Assembly: GCA_012515085.1 (NCBI GenBank)
Contig: JAAYZB010000174.1
Coordinates: 1-9,737 of the forward strand
Direction of reading: 5' to 3'
Length of the DNA: 9,737 nucleotides
From: Acholeplasmataceae bacterium
GTDB taxonomy: Bacteria > Bacillota_I > Bacilli_A > Izemoplasmatales > Hujiaoplasmataceae
The stretch's first letter is position 1; every line of letters starts with the position of its first letter. Below are positions 1-6,424 of the stretch, one piece after another. The notes beneath the pieces are model-generated. The model worked only from the letters and a program-made list of their open reading frames with translations, searched no databases and had not been told where the DNA came from. Both the position numbers and the translations under genes were made by a program.

Positions 1-1451
1 CTGACACTGAGTGCAATCAAAATCGCGGCGAACGCAATAAACAGCACCCGGAGCGAATGATGGATCAGTTTATTGTCGTGAAGGTGCTTCAAGGTAAAGA
101 GGCGAAACAAAGACGCTCTTTTTCGTTGACGCAGTCCATTTGTCACTATTTTCAAGAGCACGCTGATACCGATAAAAGCGGTCATGACGGATAACACGAT
201 CATAATCAATGCGTCAACCTTCCAACCGAAGGGTTTCACAATATATATCAGTATCGTCAGTATCAACAAAACGAGAAAAACCCATACCGAACTCGATTGC
301 TTCTCATAGCGATCATCACTTGTCATCGCGACTTCACTCTGCTTTTTCAACTTTCGGAAGCAAACCAGGACTTCGATCAAAACGAACCCCGTCACAAAGA
401 GAACCGCTCCGATCGTTTCCAACCAGCCAAGTCTGATCCAGCCATCCACTTGATAAGCGCGAGCGGTCAAATTAAAAATCAACAGACTTCCACCGATGCC
501 TATCGGCAAGGAAAGCAATAGTCCGATCAACAATTGAATCAAAAAGACATCTCGCATGATCCTTGGATTGCCACCAAAGATTCTCACCAATCCCAATTCT
601 CGTTCAATCCGTTTGGTCATGGTTGGAAACAACGAATGCAGCACGACGATCATCGTCAAAAAGATCATCAAGCCAAGCCCAGAAAAGACAGCGGAGCTCA
701 GTCGTGTCTGATTCGCGATCGCTTCTTTATCTTCCGCAAGAAATAGTTTGTAACTGCTGTATTCGGGATCTGCTTCTAACAACACCAAAACATCAGAAGC
801 GTTCATGGCCTCATTGACATCGATATAAACGGTATTTCCTAAATTGTCGCCGATGGGAATTCCAAAAAAGTCCGCGATGAGTGCTGTTTTATCTACAAAC
901 AACTTGTGACCAGAAAACAGGCCTTGATCCGCAACGATATCCTTGATTTGATAAGTATAAGTGCGATCGAGCATTTGGATCGTCATTTGATCGCCCAAAG
1001 CCAGTTGATATCGTTCTGCTAAAGAGAAAGTGACGACGATGTCACCCGGTGATAAATACTTTAAGTCGGTATCAATCAATAACTCCATCTCGTGAGGTAA
1101 AGCGGACATCAGCTCCACATAGAAAACATCGGCCTCTGTCTCCGTAAATACATGCAAATTGAAAAAGCTGAGTGCTGATTCAATGGTATCCGAATAGTCA
1201 TTTTGCATCGTGCGTCGATTAATGAGCCGAGCAGTGGCATTTTCGTCAAAGGTCATGACCAAATCGGTATCCAAATATCGTTCCTCAGCATCCAAATGGA
1301 ATATCTGCACAAAGAACGGGCGAATATTCAAGAGGGCAATCGCAAACATCATCACCAGCCCTAAAGACAAAAACACGGCAAAGGTGCCGCCTTTATGAAC
1401 CAAAACATTGCGAACGGCCAACCGAATTTTAAATGCTCTCGGGCTGATCAT
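1..1451 (-). CDS. ABC exporter permease, FtsX/MacB type (partial, 3' end outside window)
   Basis: This is the membrane subunit of an ABC3-type exporter and works with the ATPase encoded just upstream. The frame stays open for 483 codons from ATG 1451-1449 to the left edge. Seen in the translation: a first helix at about residues 22-42, a long extracytoplasmic domain (about 45-250) in the position of the MacB periplasmic core domain, then helices at about 251-273, 302-327 and 343-365 forming a first FtsX domain. A charged linker with ERELGLVRIFGG follows helix 2. Further helices lie near 389-405 and 412-436, and one starting near 466 probably opens a second FtsX repeat. So this is the large two-FtsX form, not the four-helix LolC form. 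Its start lies inside the ATPase gene (23-base overlap), which points to coupled translation. The substrate cannot be read from the sequence: lipoprotein, peptide, drug or lipid export are all possible. Family call is firm. Confidence 0.9.
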   Translation of the reverse strand, partial: MISPRAFKIRLAVRNVLVHKGGTFAVFLSLGLVMMFAIALLNIRPFFVQIFHLDAEERYLDTDLVMTFDENATARLINRRTMQNDYSDTIESALSFFNLHVFTETEADVFYVELMSALPHEMELLIDTDLKYLSPGDIVVTFSLAERYQLALGDQMTIQMLDRTYTYQIKDIVADQGLFSGHKLFVDKTALIADFFGIPIGDNLGNTVYIDVNEAMNASDVLVLLEADPEYSSYKLFLAEDKEAIANQTRLSSAVFSGLGLMIFLTMIVVLHSLFPTMTKRIERELGLVRIFGGNPRIMRDVFLIQLLIGLLLSLPIGIGGSLLIFNLTARAYQVDGWIRLGWLETIGAVLFVTGFVLIEVLVCFRKLKKQSEVAMTSDDRYEKQSSSVWVFLVLLILTILIYIVKPFGWKVDALIMIVLSVMTAFIGISVLLKIVTNGLRQRKRASLFRLFTLKHLHDNKLIHHSLRVLFIAFAAILIALSV

Positions 1452-2109
1452 TGACGATACTTCCGTCTCTTAATTCGATTTTTCGACTACAATAATCCAA
1501 GTGATCCGGATTATGCGTCACTAAAATAACCGTGATTTTTAAATCGAGATTCAATCGACTGAGCAACTCCATGACTTCTCGACCGCTTTTGGAATCCAAA
1601 TTGCCGGTTGGTTCGTCCGCAAAGATGATCTTAGGTTCATTGACAATTGCCCGCGCAATTGCCACGCGTTGCTGCATACCTCCAGAGAGTTGGTTGGGAA
1701 AGTAATTCCGATATTTTGCCATGTTGACCAGTTCCAAAAGGGCCTCCACGCGTTTTTCATCGATTTTGTGAGCGACAATCTGCGGGAACAGCATATTTTC
1801 AAAAACCGTGAGATTCGGAACCAAGTTATAGAATTGAAAAACAAAGCCGATCGTGCTTTGCCTGAGATCGGCTATTTCGGTTTCTTTATATTCGCTGAGA
1901 TCTTTTCCCATCACCAAACATTGACCAGATGAAGGTTTTTCTAATCCGCTCAGGCAGTAGAGCAATGTGCTTTTTCCGGATCCGGATGGACCGATGATTC
2001 CACAAAAATCACCATCTTCAATCGACAGATTAACGTCTCTAAGCGCTGGTGTCTGAACCTCTTGAACTTGGTAGTCTTTAGACAAATGAATGGCTTTGAT
2101 CAGGGTCAT
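1429..2109 (-). CDS. ABC transporter ATP-binding protein, LolD/MacB/YknY family
   Basis: Cytoplasmic ATPase that powers the FtsX-type permease encoded next. All nucleotide-binding motifs are intact (226-residue numbering): Walker A GPSGSGKST at 40-48, Q-loop glutamine near 92 (FQFYNL), signature LSGGMQQR at 141-148, Walker B IIFADEPTG with D165 and E166, and switch histidine H199 in VTHN. Length and motif wording match the lipoprotein/peptide exporter branch (LolD, MacB, YknY). The frame extends upstream to an ATG at 2160, but that start has no ribosome binding site and would add a 17-residue tail rich in aromatics. The internal ATG at 2109-2107 has GAGG/AGGA 9-10 bases before it and gives the usual MTLIKAIHLSKDY opening. 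The gene is separated from the previous operon by a terminator and shares 23 bases with the permease gene. Confidence 0.93.
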   Translation of the reverse strand: MTLIKAIHLSKDYQVQEVQTPALRDVNLSIEDGDFCGIIGPSGSGKSTLLYCLSGLEKPSSGQCLVMGKDLSEYKETEIADLRQSTIGFVFQFYNLVPNLTVFENMLFPQIVAHKIDEKRVEALLELVNMAKYRNYFPNQLSGGMQQRVAIARAIVNEPKIIFADEPTGNLDSKSGREVMELLSRLNLDLKITVILVTHNPDHLDYCSRKIELRDGSIVNDQPESI

Positions 2110-2147
2110 AAGGGCGATTCCTCGCTGTGAAAAGAAGACATATGAAT

Positions 2148-2159
2148 TGATATATATCA
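2148..2159. promoter_or_regulatory. Perfect 12-base AT-rich palindrome upstream of the ABC operon
   Basis: TGATATATATCA is its own reverse complement and lies 39-50 bases before the preferred ATPase start, downstream of the previous operon's terminator. That puts it in the only space available for the ABC operon's promoter, so an operator is plausible. A minus-strand TATGAT overlaps it (about 2157-2162), but no convincing -35 box goes with it. Short AT-rich palindromes also occur by chance, so function is inference only. Confidence 0.3.
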
Positions 2160-2176
2160 TATCATGAAAAGCGGAT

Positions 2177-2217
2177 AAAAAAAACCGAATATTCCGATTT
2201 AGTCGGAGATATTCCGG
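2177..2217 (-). terminator. Rho-independent terminator ending the msrB / membrane protein operon
   Basis: Read on the minus strand, a long imperfect stem (arm CCGGAATATCTCCGA at 2217-2203, loop CTAAA, arm TCGGAATATTCGG at 2197-2185, with one bulge and one mismatch) is followed by eight T residues at 2184-2177. The 5' arm contains the last codons and the loop holds most of the stop codon of the membrane protein gene, so the terminator is embedded in the coding end. It separates this operon from the ABC genes. Confidence 0.82.
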
Positions 2218-2723
2218 TCATCTTCACCTCGTGAAACTGATTTGGTTTCGGGCAAGGGGATTTTGCATTTCGCCCGACTGATCTCAAAGAGAAGCCAGCC
2301 ACCGCCCAAAAGCAAGATGAACAGTGAAATGAATTTGTACGGCAAACCTGCCAGAGGCAGTGCGGCCACAGAGAACGTAATTCCAATTGTCGCAAAAAAA
2401 GCCACGACACATGGCGTACACCCATAGGTCATCATGCCAAACAATACCGATAACGCACTTAAAAACGTGCCTTTGCCTTCTTTTCCTGATAATCGAACCA
2501 ATGCTGAACTGAGATTGAGCATCAAGGCGGCAATCATGCTCATCAGCAGATTCAAGAGAATATTCCCAGCAAGAAGCCACCCGCCATAAGTCTCCCACAT
2601 CTCTCGATACCCCAGATTGAAATGATCAATCAGCGTATAGATTCCAATAAAAACGAACAAGGTGATGACGCCTTGAATGATAAATCGACGTTGGCGCTGC
2701 ATTCCAAAAGCTATCCTTAACAT
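2199..2723 (-). CDS. Small four-helix membrane protein with a CTPC motif, unknown function
   Basis: I do not recognise a named family. The 174-residue protein has about four membrane segments, near residues 13-33, 47-71, 88-118 and 125-147, short loops, and a polar C-terminal tail (148-174). The third segment carries YGCTPC with C102 and C105, a CxxC pair at or in the membrane; a further Cys is at 153. The start is secure: AGGAG lies 8 bases before ATG 2723, inside the end of msrB. The gene overlaps msrB by 7 bases, so the two are almost certainly co-translated. CxxC in a membrane helix recalls thiol electron carriers (CcdA/DsbD-like) and metal transporters (MerT-like), but overall length and layout match neither clearly. 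A role in passing reducing power or handling a metal is inference from the neighbour and the motif. A terminator hairpin begins within its last codons. Confidence 0.85.
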   Translation of the reverse strand: MLRIAFGMQRQRRFIIQGVITLFVFIGIYTLIDHFNLGYREMWETYGGWLLAGNILLNLLMSMIAALMLNLSSALVRLSGKEGKGTFLSALSVLFGMMTYGCTPCVVAFFATIGITFSVAALPLAGLPYKFISLFILLLGGGWLLFEISRAKCKIPLPETKSVSRGEDDRNISD

Positions 2724-3178
2724 TCGTTTTTCTCCTGATACAACGGAAGAAATTCCGCTAACCCTCGCTTTTCAAAATCCGCAAGCGGGACAAATTCTAG
2801 CGAAGCTGAATTGATGCAATAGCGCCGACCACCCTTATCAAGAGGCCCGTCATCAAACACGTGGCCAAGGTGCGAGGAATCCTCACTATTCCGGACCTCG
2901 ATTCGAATCATCCCATGAGATAAGTCTCGTTTTTCTGTTAATGAAACAAGTGGCTTTGTAAAACTTGGCCACCCACATCCGGAGTCGAACTTGTCTTTCG
3001 ATGTAAACAGCGGCTTGCCAGTGACGATATCCAAATACAGCCCTTCTTCGTTCCAATTATGATATGGATTTTGATAAGGGGGTTCTGTACTTTTCTCTTG
3101 TGTCACAGCATATTGAAGTGGTGTCAATCGCGCTTTTAAATCGGACATCTCCTTCTTATTTATCTGCTTTTTCTTCAT
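2717..3178 (-). CDS. msrB: Peptide methionine (R)-S-oxide reductase MsrB
   Basis: Repairs oxidised methionine by reducing the R-sulfoxide, with electrons normally from thioredoxin. The 153-residue protein has the full SelR fold signature: DSGCGWPSF at 65-73, SHLGHVFDDGP at 102-112 and RYCINSASLEF at 119-129. C121 is the catalytic cysteine (codon TGC, so not selenocysteine) and C68 sits where the resolving cysteine is found in PilB-type MsrB. The two CxxC zinc motifs of the E. coli-type enzyme are absent, so this is the zinc-free form. A last Cys is at the C-terminus (C153). No signal peptide is seen; the N-terminus is lysine-rich, so the enzyme should be cytosolic. GAGG lies 8 bases before ATG 3178. 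It is first in a two-gene operon, overlaps the CTPC membrane protein gene by 7 bases, and has its own promoter at about 3197-3205. Confidence 0.95.
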   Translation of the reverse strand: MKKKQINKKEMSDLKARLTPLQYAVTQEKSTEPPYQNPYHNWNEEGLYLDIVTGKPLFTSKDKFDSGCGWPSFTKPLVSLTEKRDLSHGMIRIEVRNSEDSSHLGHVFDDGPLDKGGRRYCINSASLEFVPLADFEKRGLAEFLPLYQEKNEC

Positions 3179-3196
3179 AATGATCGCCTCATTTTC

Positions 3197-3205
3197 ATTA
3201 TAGCA
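3197..3205 (-). promoter_or_regulatory. Extended -10 promoter of msrB
   Basis: Minus strand reads TGCTATAAT: a perfect TATAAT (3202-3197) preceded by the TGn extension. The -35 region is weak; the best candidate is TTAATA at 3227-3222 with a long 19-base spacer, as expected when an extended -10 does the work. The predicted start near 3190 leaves a short leader ahead of the msrB ribosome binding site. Confidence 0.72.
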
Positions 3206-3242
3206 TACTCTGTTCTTCTCTTATTAATGGACGCTTGGGTTT

Positions 3243-3267
3243 AAAAAAACCGCCCTCATCGGGCGGT
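3243..3267 (-). terminator. Rho-independent terminator after arcA
   Basis: On the minus strand ACCGCCC (3267-3261), loop GATGA, GGGCGGT (3255-3249), then a run of T ending at 3243. This is a perfect 7-base-pair GC-rich stem with a U-tract, placed 6 bases past the arcA stop codon. It ends the hydrolase-to-arcA transcript and separates it from msrB. Confidence 0.93.
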
Positions 3268-3273
3268 AATTCG

Positions 3274-4503
3274 TTAAATTGATTCTCGTTCAAAGGGCAT
3301 GCTCATGCAGCGGGGGCCACCACGTCCTCGTGACAATTCGCTCGAACGGATCGTGTGGATCTTCACGCCATGTTTCTCCAAGAGATGATTGGTAATGTGG
3401 TTTCTTTCATAGACGATGACTTCACCCGGGCGGATCGCAATCGTATTCGCTCCGTCGTTCCATTGCTCGCGATCCGAAGCCACGACATCATCGCCGCCAC
3501 ACACGATGAGCGTCACCGGTACTTGAACGTATTTCTCCAAAATGTCTTTTAACTTTTCCTCAATCGGGATTACCTTCAATTTCCCTGGCTGCACTTGGCT
3601 TCTTGTCAGTTCAAACGCTTTGATTTCCCTTTGAACTTCATGATGAACCAAGAATTTCCCATGATCAACCTGAGTAAAGACCGTATCCAAATGCATAAAT
3701 GACCGGCTTTTAGGAATATCAAAAGCAATGATAGTGTCAAAAGGTGTTTGGTGATTGTAAAACAGATTTTTAGCGATTTTTTCAATGGCGGCCGGATGTG
3801 TTCGTTGGCTGACACCGATTGCGAGCGTTTTGGTGTTTAAAATGACAATGTCGCCGCCTTCGATCGTGGATAGATAATCTCGCTCATAATATATTGGCGT
3901 TTTGCCATGTCCATACACGGGATGATACTTAAAGATGTAATCGCCATAAATCGATTCGCGACTTCTCGTAGTCGTATACATTTTGCTGATGGCAACACCG
4001 CTGGCAATCACTGAAAACGGATCGCGAGTGAAATAGAGATTCGGCATCGGGTCGGTCACAAATGGATAATCACGAATATAGTCCGATAAGGTTCGCTTGA
4101 CAAAATGAGGAACTTCCGATTTTCGGATTCCTGCCATTGTCATTTCAACCATGCTTTTAGTCGATTTGAATGTATTTAGATAATCGGTCAAAACCTGTCT
4201 TAATGACTCGCTCGTGACGGGTGCTTCATCTAAGAATTGTTGAATAAATTTTGCTTTGATCACAGGGTTTTGATCGAGTGTCTCACTGACCAAATCCGAT
4301 AAATAGAGCACTTGAACACCATTTTCACGAAAGACTGACGCAAACTCGTCGTGCTCCTTCCGGGCGAGATTGAGCCAAGGAATATCATCAAACAACAATT
4401 GCTCGAGCCATTTTGGTGTCAAGTTTTCAAGTTCCATTCCCGGTCGATGCAACAAAACCGACTTTAACGGCGCAATTTCTGATGTGACATACAAATTACT
4501 CAT
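3274..4503 (-). CDS. arcA: Arginine deiminase
   Basis: Hydrolyses L-arginine to L-citrulline and ammonia, the first step of the arginine deiminase pathway (EC 3.5.3.6). The 409-residue product has the usual family length and the guanidine-modifying enzyme motifs: FTRDP at 158-162, EGGD at 215-218, MHLDTVFT with catalytic H271 and D273, and RGGPRCMSMP with nucleophile C399. All catalytic residues are present. An upstream in-frame TTG at 4518 would add five residues encoded by the ribosome binding site itself, so ATG 4503 with GGAGG 8 bases before it is chosen. No arcB (ornithine carbamoyltransferase), arcC (carbamate kinase) or arcD (antiporter) gene is next to it, so the ATP-yielding steps are encoded elsewhere or absent. 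It is last in the operon, 18 bases after tnaA, and is followed by a strong terminator. Confidence 0.97.
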   Translation of the reverse strand: MSNLYVTSEIAPLKSVLLHRPGMELENLTPKWLEQLLFDDIPWLNLARKEHDEFASVFRENGVQVLYLSDLVSETLDQNPVIKAKFIQQFLDEAPVTSESLRQVLTDYLNTFKSTKSMVEMTMAGIRKSEVPHFVKRTLSDYIRDYPFVTDPMPNLYFTRDPFSVIASGVAISKMYTTTRSRESIYGDYIFKYHPVYGHGKTPIYYERDYLSTIEGGDIVILNTKTLAIGVSQRTHPAAIEKIAKNLFYNHQTPFDTIIAFDIPKSRSFMHLDTVFTQVDHGKFLVHHEVQREIKAFELTRSQVQPGKLKVIPIEEKLKDILEKYVQVPVTLIVCGGDDVVASDREQWNDGANTIAIRPGEVIVYERNHITNHLLEKHGVKIHTIRSSELSRGRGGPRCMSMPFERESI

Positions 4504-4511
4504 CCTTCTTC

Positions 4512-4516
4512 CCTCC
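4512..4516 (-). promoter_or_regulatory. Ribosome binding site that sets the arcA start
   Basis: GGAGG on the minus strand, 8 bases before ATG 4503 and within the 18-base tnaA-arcA gap. It overlaps the alternative upstream TTG, which rules that start out. Confidence 0.85.
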
Positions 4517-4521
4517 AACTA

Positions 4522-5907
4522 TCAAGTGACTACCCGGAAGCGGGCGGTAAAATGACGAAGTATCGGTGACTCATATTCGAAGGCTAACCCCTTGAGTTCA
4601 TGCCGTTTTTGATAGACGCTGATCAGACAGTCTGCCACATAATCCAAATGTTCCAAGGTATAGGTTCTCCGTGGAATGGTCAGGCGCATGAATTCTCGAT
4701 CCGCTTGCCGATTCTGCGAAGTGTCCGGATCACGCCCAAGAAGCAAAGACCCGATTTCAACCGCTCGAATGCCCCCTTCTAAGTAAAGCGCATTACAGAC
4801 GGCCTGAGCGGGAAACTGATCATAAGGAATCTGGGGGCACATCGCACCACAATCAACAAAAACCGCATGCCCGCCAACTGGCGTTTGAATTGGGATCTTG
4901 GCTTCTAAAAGCCGATTCCCCAAATACTCACACTCGGCGATCCGGTAAGTAAGGTAATCAAGATCCAGCGCTTCTTCCAAACCAACCGCCATGGCTTCCA
5001 TATCGCGGCCGGCTAGGCCGCCATAGGTCGGGAATCCTTCCATAGGAACGATACGTGTTTGACATAATTCAAATAGGTGCCGATCGTTCTTGATGGCAAT
5101 CAAGCCACCCATATTGACGAGTCCGTCCTTTTTGGCACTCATTAGAAAAATGTCGCCTTGGTCAAATTGCCACTTCGCAATTTCCCGAATGGAACAATCA
5201 CGATACGCCTCTTCCCGTTGTTTGATGAAATAGGCGTTCTCCGCATATCGGGCACCATCGATGATGACCGGTATATGATAAGCCTGAGCAAGCTTTCGAA
5301 CGCCCTTCATGTTTTCTAAGCTGACGGGTTCTCCTCCCGCTGAGTTGTTGGTAATGGTCATAATGATTCCGGCGACGTTTTCCGCTTTCACAGCGTTGAT
5401 TTGTTTTTCCAATTCCACTAAATCAAAGTTGCCCTTAAATGGATGATAGTGATCCAATTCAAAGCATTCCGGAATCACGACATCGATCGCTCTTGCGCCA
5501 GAAAGTTCCACATGGGCTCTTGTTGTATCAAAATGGATATTGCTGAAAAACACCATCCCAGGATGCTTGACAAGTGCAGGAATCACGACTTGTTCCGCTC
5601 CCCGTCCTTGATGAGCCGGCATGACATAAAGGTACCCGGTAATCGCTTGAACGACTTTTTCCAAACGGAAGAAGCTGGAAGAGCCAGCATATGCTTCATC
5701 CCCCTTCATCAGAGCTGCCCATTGAAAATGGCTCATCGCTCCGGTCCCGGAGTCCGTCAACAAATCGATAAAAACGTCTTCGCTATGGAGCTTGAAGGGG
5801 TTATATCCGGCTTCGATCAGTTTTTTTTCGCGTTCCTTTCGATCGATTATTCGGATTGGCTCCACCATTTTGATCCGATAAGGCGGTATTGGACGCTTGG
5901 ATTGCAC
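4522..5907 (-). CDS. tnaA: Tryptophanase (PLP-dependent tryptophan indole-lyase)
   Basis: Cleaves L-tryptophan to indole, pyruvate and ammonia (EC 4.1.99.1). The 461-residue product aligns end to end with the beta-eliminating lyase family: IDLLTDSGTGAMS, GDEAYAGS, HQGRGAEQ, NSAGGEPVS, ENAYFIKQRE, and MSAKKDG with the PLP-binding lysine. Residues separating tryptophanase from tyrosine phenol-lyase all favour tryptophanase: FDTT (Asp, not Thr), IRAVEIGS (no substrate-binding Arg as in VRSMERG) and LRHFTARF (His, not Phe). The frame is open upstream to ATG 6024, but that region lies inside the preceding gene. GTG 5907 with AGGAAGG 5 bases before it gives MQSKRPIPPYRIKMVEP, matching where family members begin. 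It lies 22 bases after the nucleotidyltransferase-like gene and 18 bases before arcA. No tnaB permease gene is adjacent and no TnaC-type leader peptide was found in the short gap. Confidence 0.95.
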   Translation of the reverse strand: MQSKRPIPPYRIKMVEPIRIIDRKEREKKLIEAGYNPFKLHSEDVFIDLLTDSGTGAMSHFQWAALMKGDEAYAGSSSFFRLEKVVQAITGYLYVMPAHQGRGAEQVVIPALVKHPGMVFFSNIHFDTTRAHVELSGARAIDVVIPECFELDHYHPFKGNFDLVELEKQINAVKAENVAGIIMTITNNSAGGEPVSLENMKGVRKLAQAYHIPVIIDGARYAENAYFIKQREEAYRDCSIREIAKWQFDQGDIFLMSAKKDGLVNMGGLIAIKNDRHLFELCQTRIVPMEGFPTYGGLAGRDMEAMAVGLEEALDLDYLTYRIAECEYLGNRLLEAKIPIQTPVGGHAVFVDCGAMCPQIPYDQFPAQAVCNALYLEGGIRAVEIGSLLLGRDPDTSQNRQADREFMRLTIPRRTYTLEHLDYVADCLISVYQKRHELKGLAFEYESPILRHFTARFRVVT

Positions 5908-5912
5908 GATAT

Positions 5913-5919
5913 CCTTCCT
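5913..5919 (-). promoter_or_regulatory. Ribosome binding site that sets the tnaA GTG start
   Basis: AGGAAGG on the minus strand, extended upstream as GAGAGG, lies 5 bases before GTG 5907 in the 22-base gap after the previous stop codon. No comparable site precedes the upstream ATG at 6024. Confidence 0.82.
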
Positions 5920-5929
5920 CTCTAAAAAA

Positions 5930-6418
5930 TCATCTATTGTTGTTCTTGGCTTTACTGTCCAGTAAAGCCGAAAGTTTCCGTTGATCGAATTGTTTTTTTC
6001 GCTCTGCTCTTGAGGGATCTTCAATCAATACTTGATATAGTTTGATCAAATCTTCCCTCCCAAGCACTTGGTACTGGACACCGGTTTCATCCTTTGTCAT
6101 ATCGGCAAGCGACCACTGGCATTTTTTCACCCATTGTTCCAGATTGGAAAGTTCCACGACAATTCCTTCTTTTACAAACGTCGGAACTACGCCTTCCTCA
6201 TAAGAAAAACCTGCATTCGAAAAGAGCCGGATCAATTCGGATTGTTGTTTCTGGATTTGATTTGGAACCAACAGATCAATATCCTGAGCATGAAACGATT
6301 TTCCGATAATTTTCTCAATGGCAGCCGATGCAAAGAGAATCGGTTGCCATTCAAATTCCTGTTTGAGCACTTGGGCTGCTTCTCTAAGAATTTTCTCCAT
6401 TCGGTCTTGACGAGTCAT
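5930..6418 (-). CDS. Nucleotidyltransferase-fold protein, function unknown
   Basis: A 162-residue soluble protein that resembles small nucleotidyltransferase-fold proteins. Residues 28-51 read as the fold's core: a helix-leading FASAAIEKIIG, then DIDLLV with acidic D46 and D48. A third acidic position may be E89 in IVVEL. The C-terminal part, LGREDLIKLYQVL near 119-131 followed by a charged helix with RAERKKQFDQRKLSALL, is typical of the helical end of this fold. The expected glycine of the GS motif is replaced (A-S at 30-31), so activity is uncertain. Target unknown: antitoxin-like, nucleotide-transferring and non-catalytic roles are all open. No HEPN-type toxin partner is adjacent. It starts 6 bases after the hydrolase stop and ends 22 bases before tnaA, so it is co-transcribed with both. 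Gene call is strong, function weak. Confidence 0.8.
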   Translation of the reverse strand: MTRQDRMEKILREAAQVLKQEFEWQPILFASAAIEKIIGKSFHAQDIDLLVPNQIQKQQSELIRLFSNAGFSYEEGVVPTFVKEGIVVELSNLEQWVKKCQWSLADMTKDETGVQYQVLGREDLIKLYQVLIEDPSRAERKKQFDQRKLSALLDSKAKNNNR

Positions 6419-6424
6419 TCCGCT

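Noticed and set aside
209..1398. Several 60-85 codon plus-strand frames in the left part
   Set aside because: A continuous 483-codon minus-strand frame with FtsX-type topology explains the whole stretch.
2110..2160. 17-residue N-terminal extension of the ABC ATPase from ATG 2160
   Set aside because: No ribosome binding site precedes it, it would consume the likely promoter region, and the internal start has a usable site and matches the family.
2717..3178. Selenocysteine at the MsrB active site
   Set aside because: The catalytic codon is TGC (cysteine) and no TGA interrupts the frame.
5443..5925. 160-codon open frame on the plus strand opposite tnaA
   Set aside because: It is fully antisense to a clear tryptophanase, has no ribosome binding site or recognisable domain, and its composition (many Arg, His, Phe) is typical of a shadow frame.
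5930..6418. Minimal nucleotidyltransferase/HEPN toxin-antitoxin module
   Set aside because: The nucleotidyltransferase half is suggestive, but neither neighbour is a HEPN protein; they are a hydrolase and tryptophanase, so no such module can be claimed.
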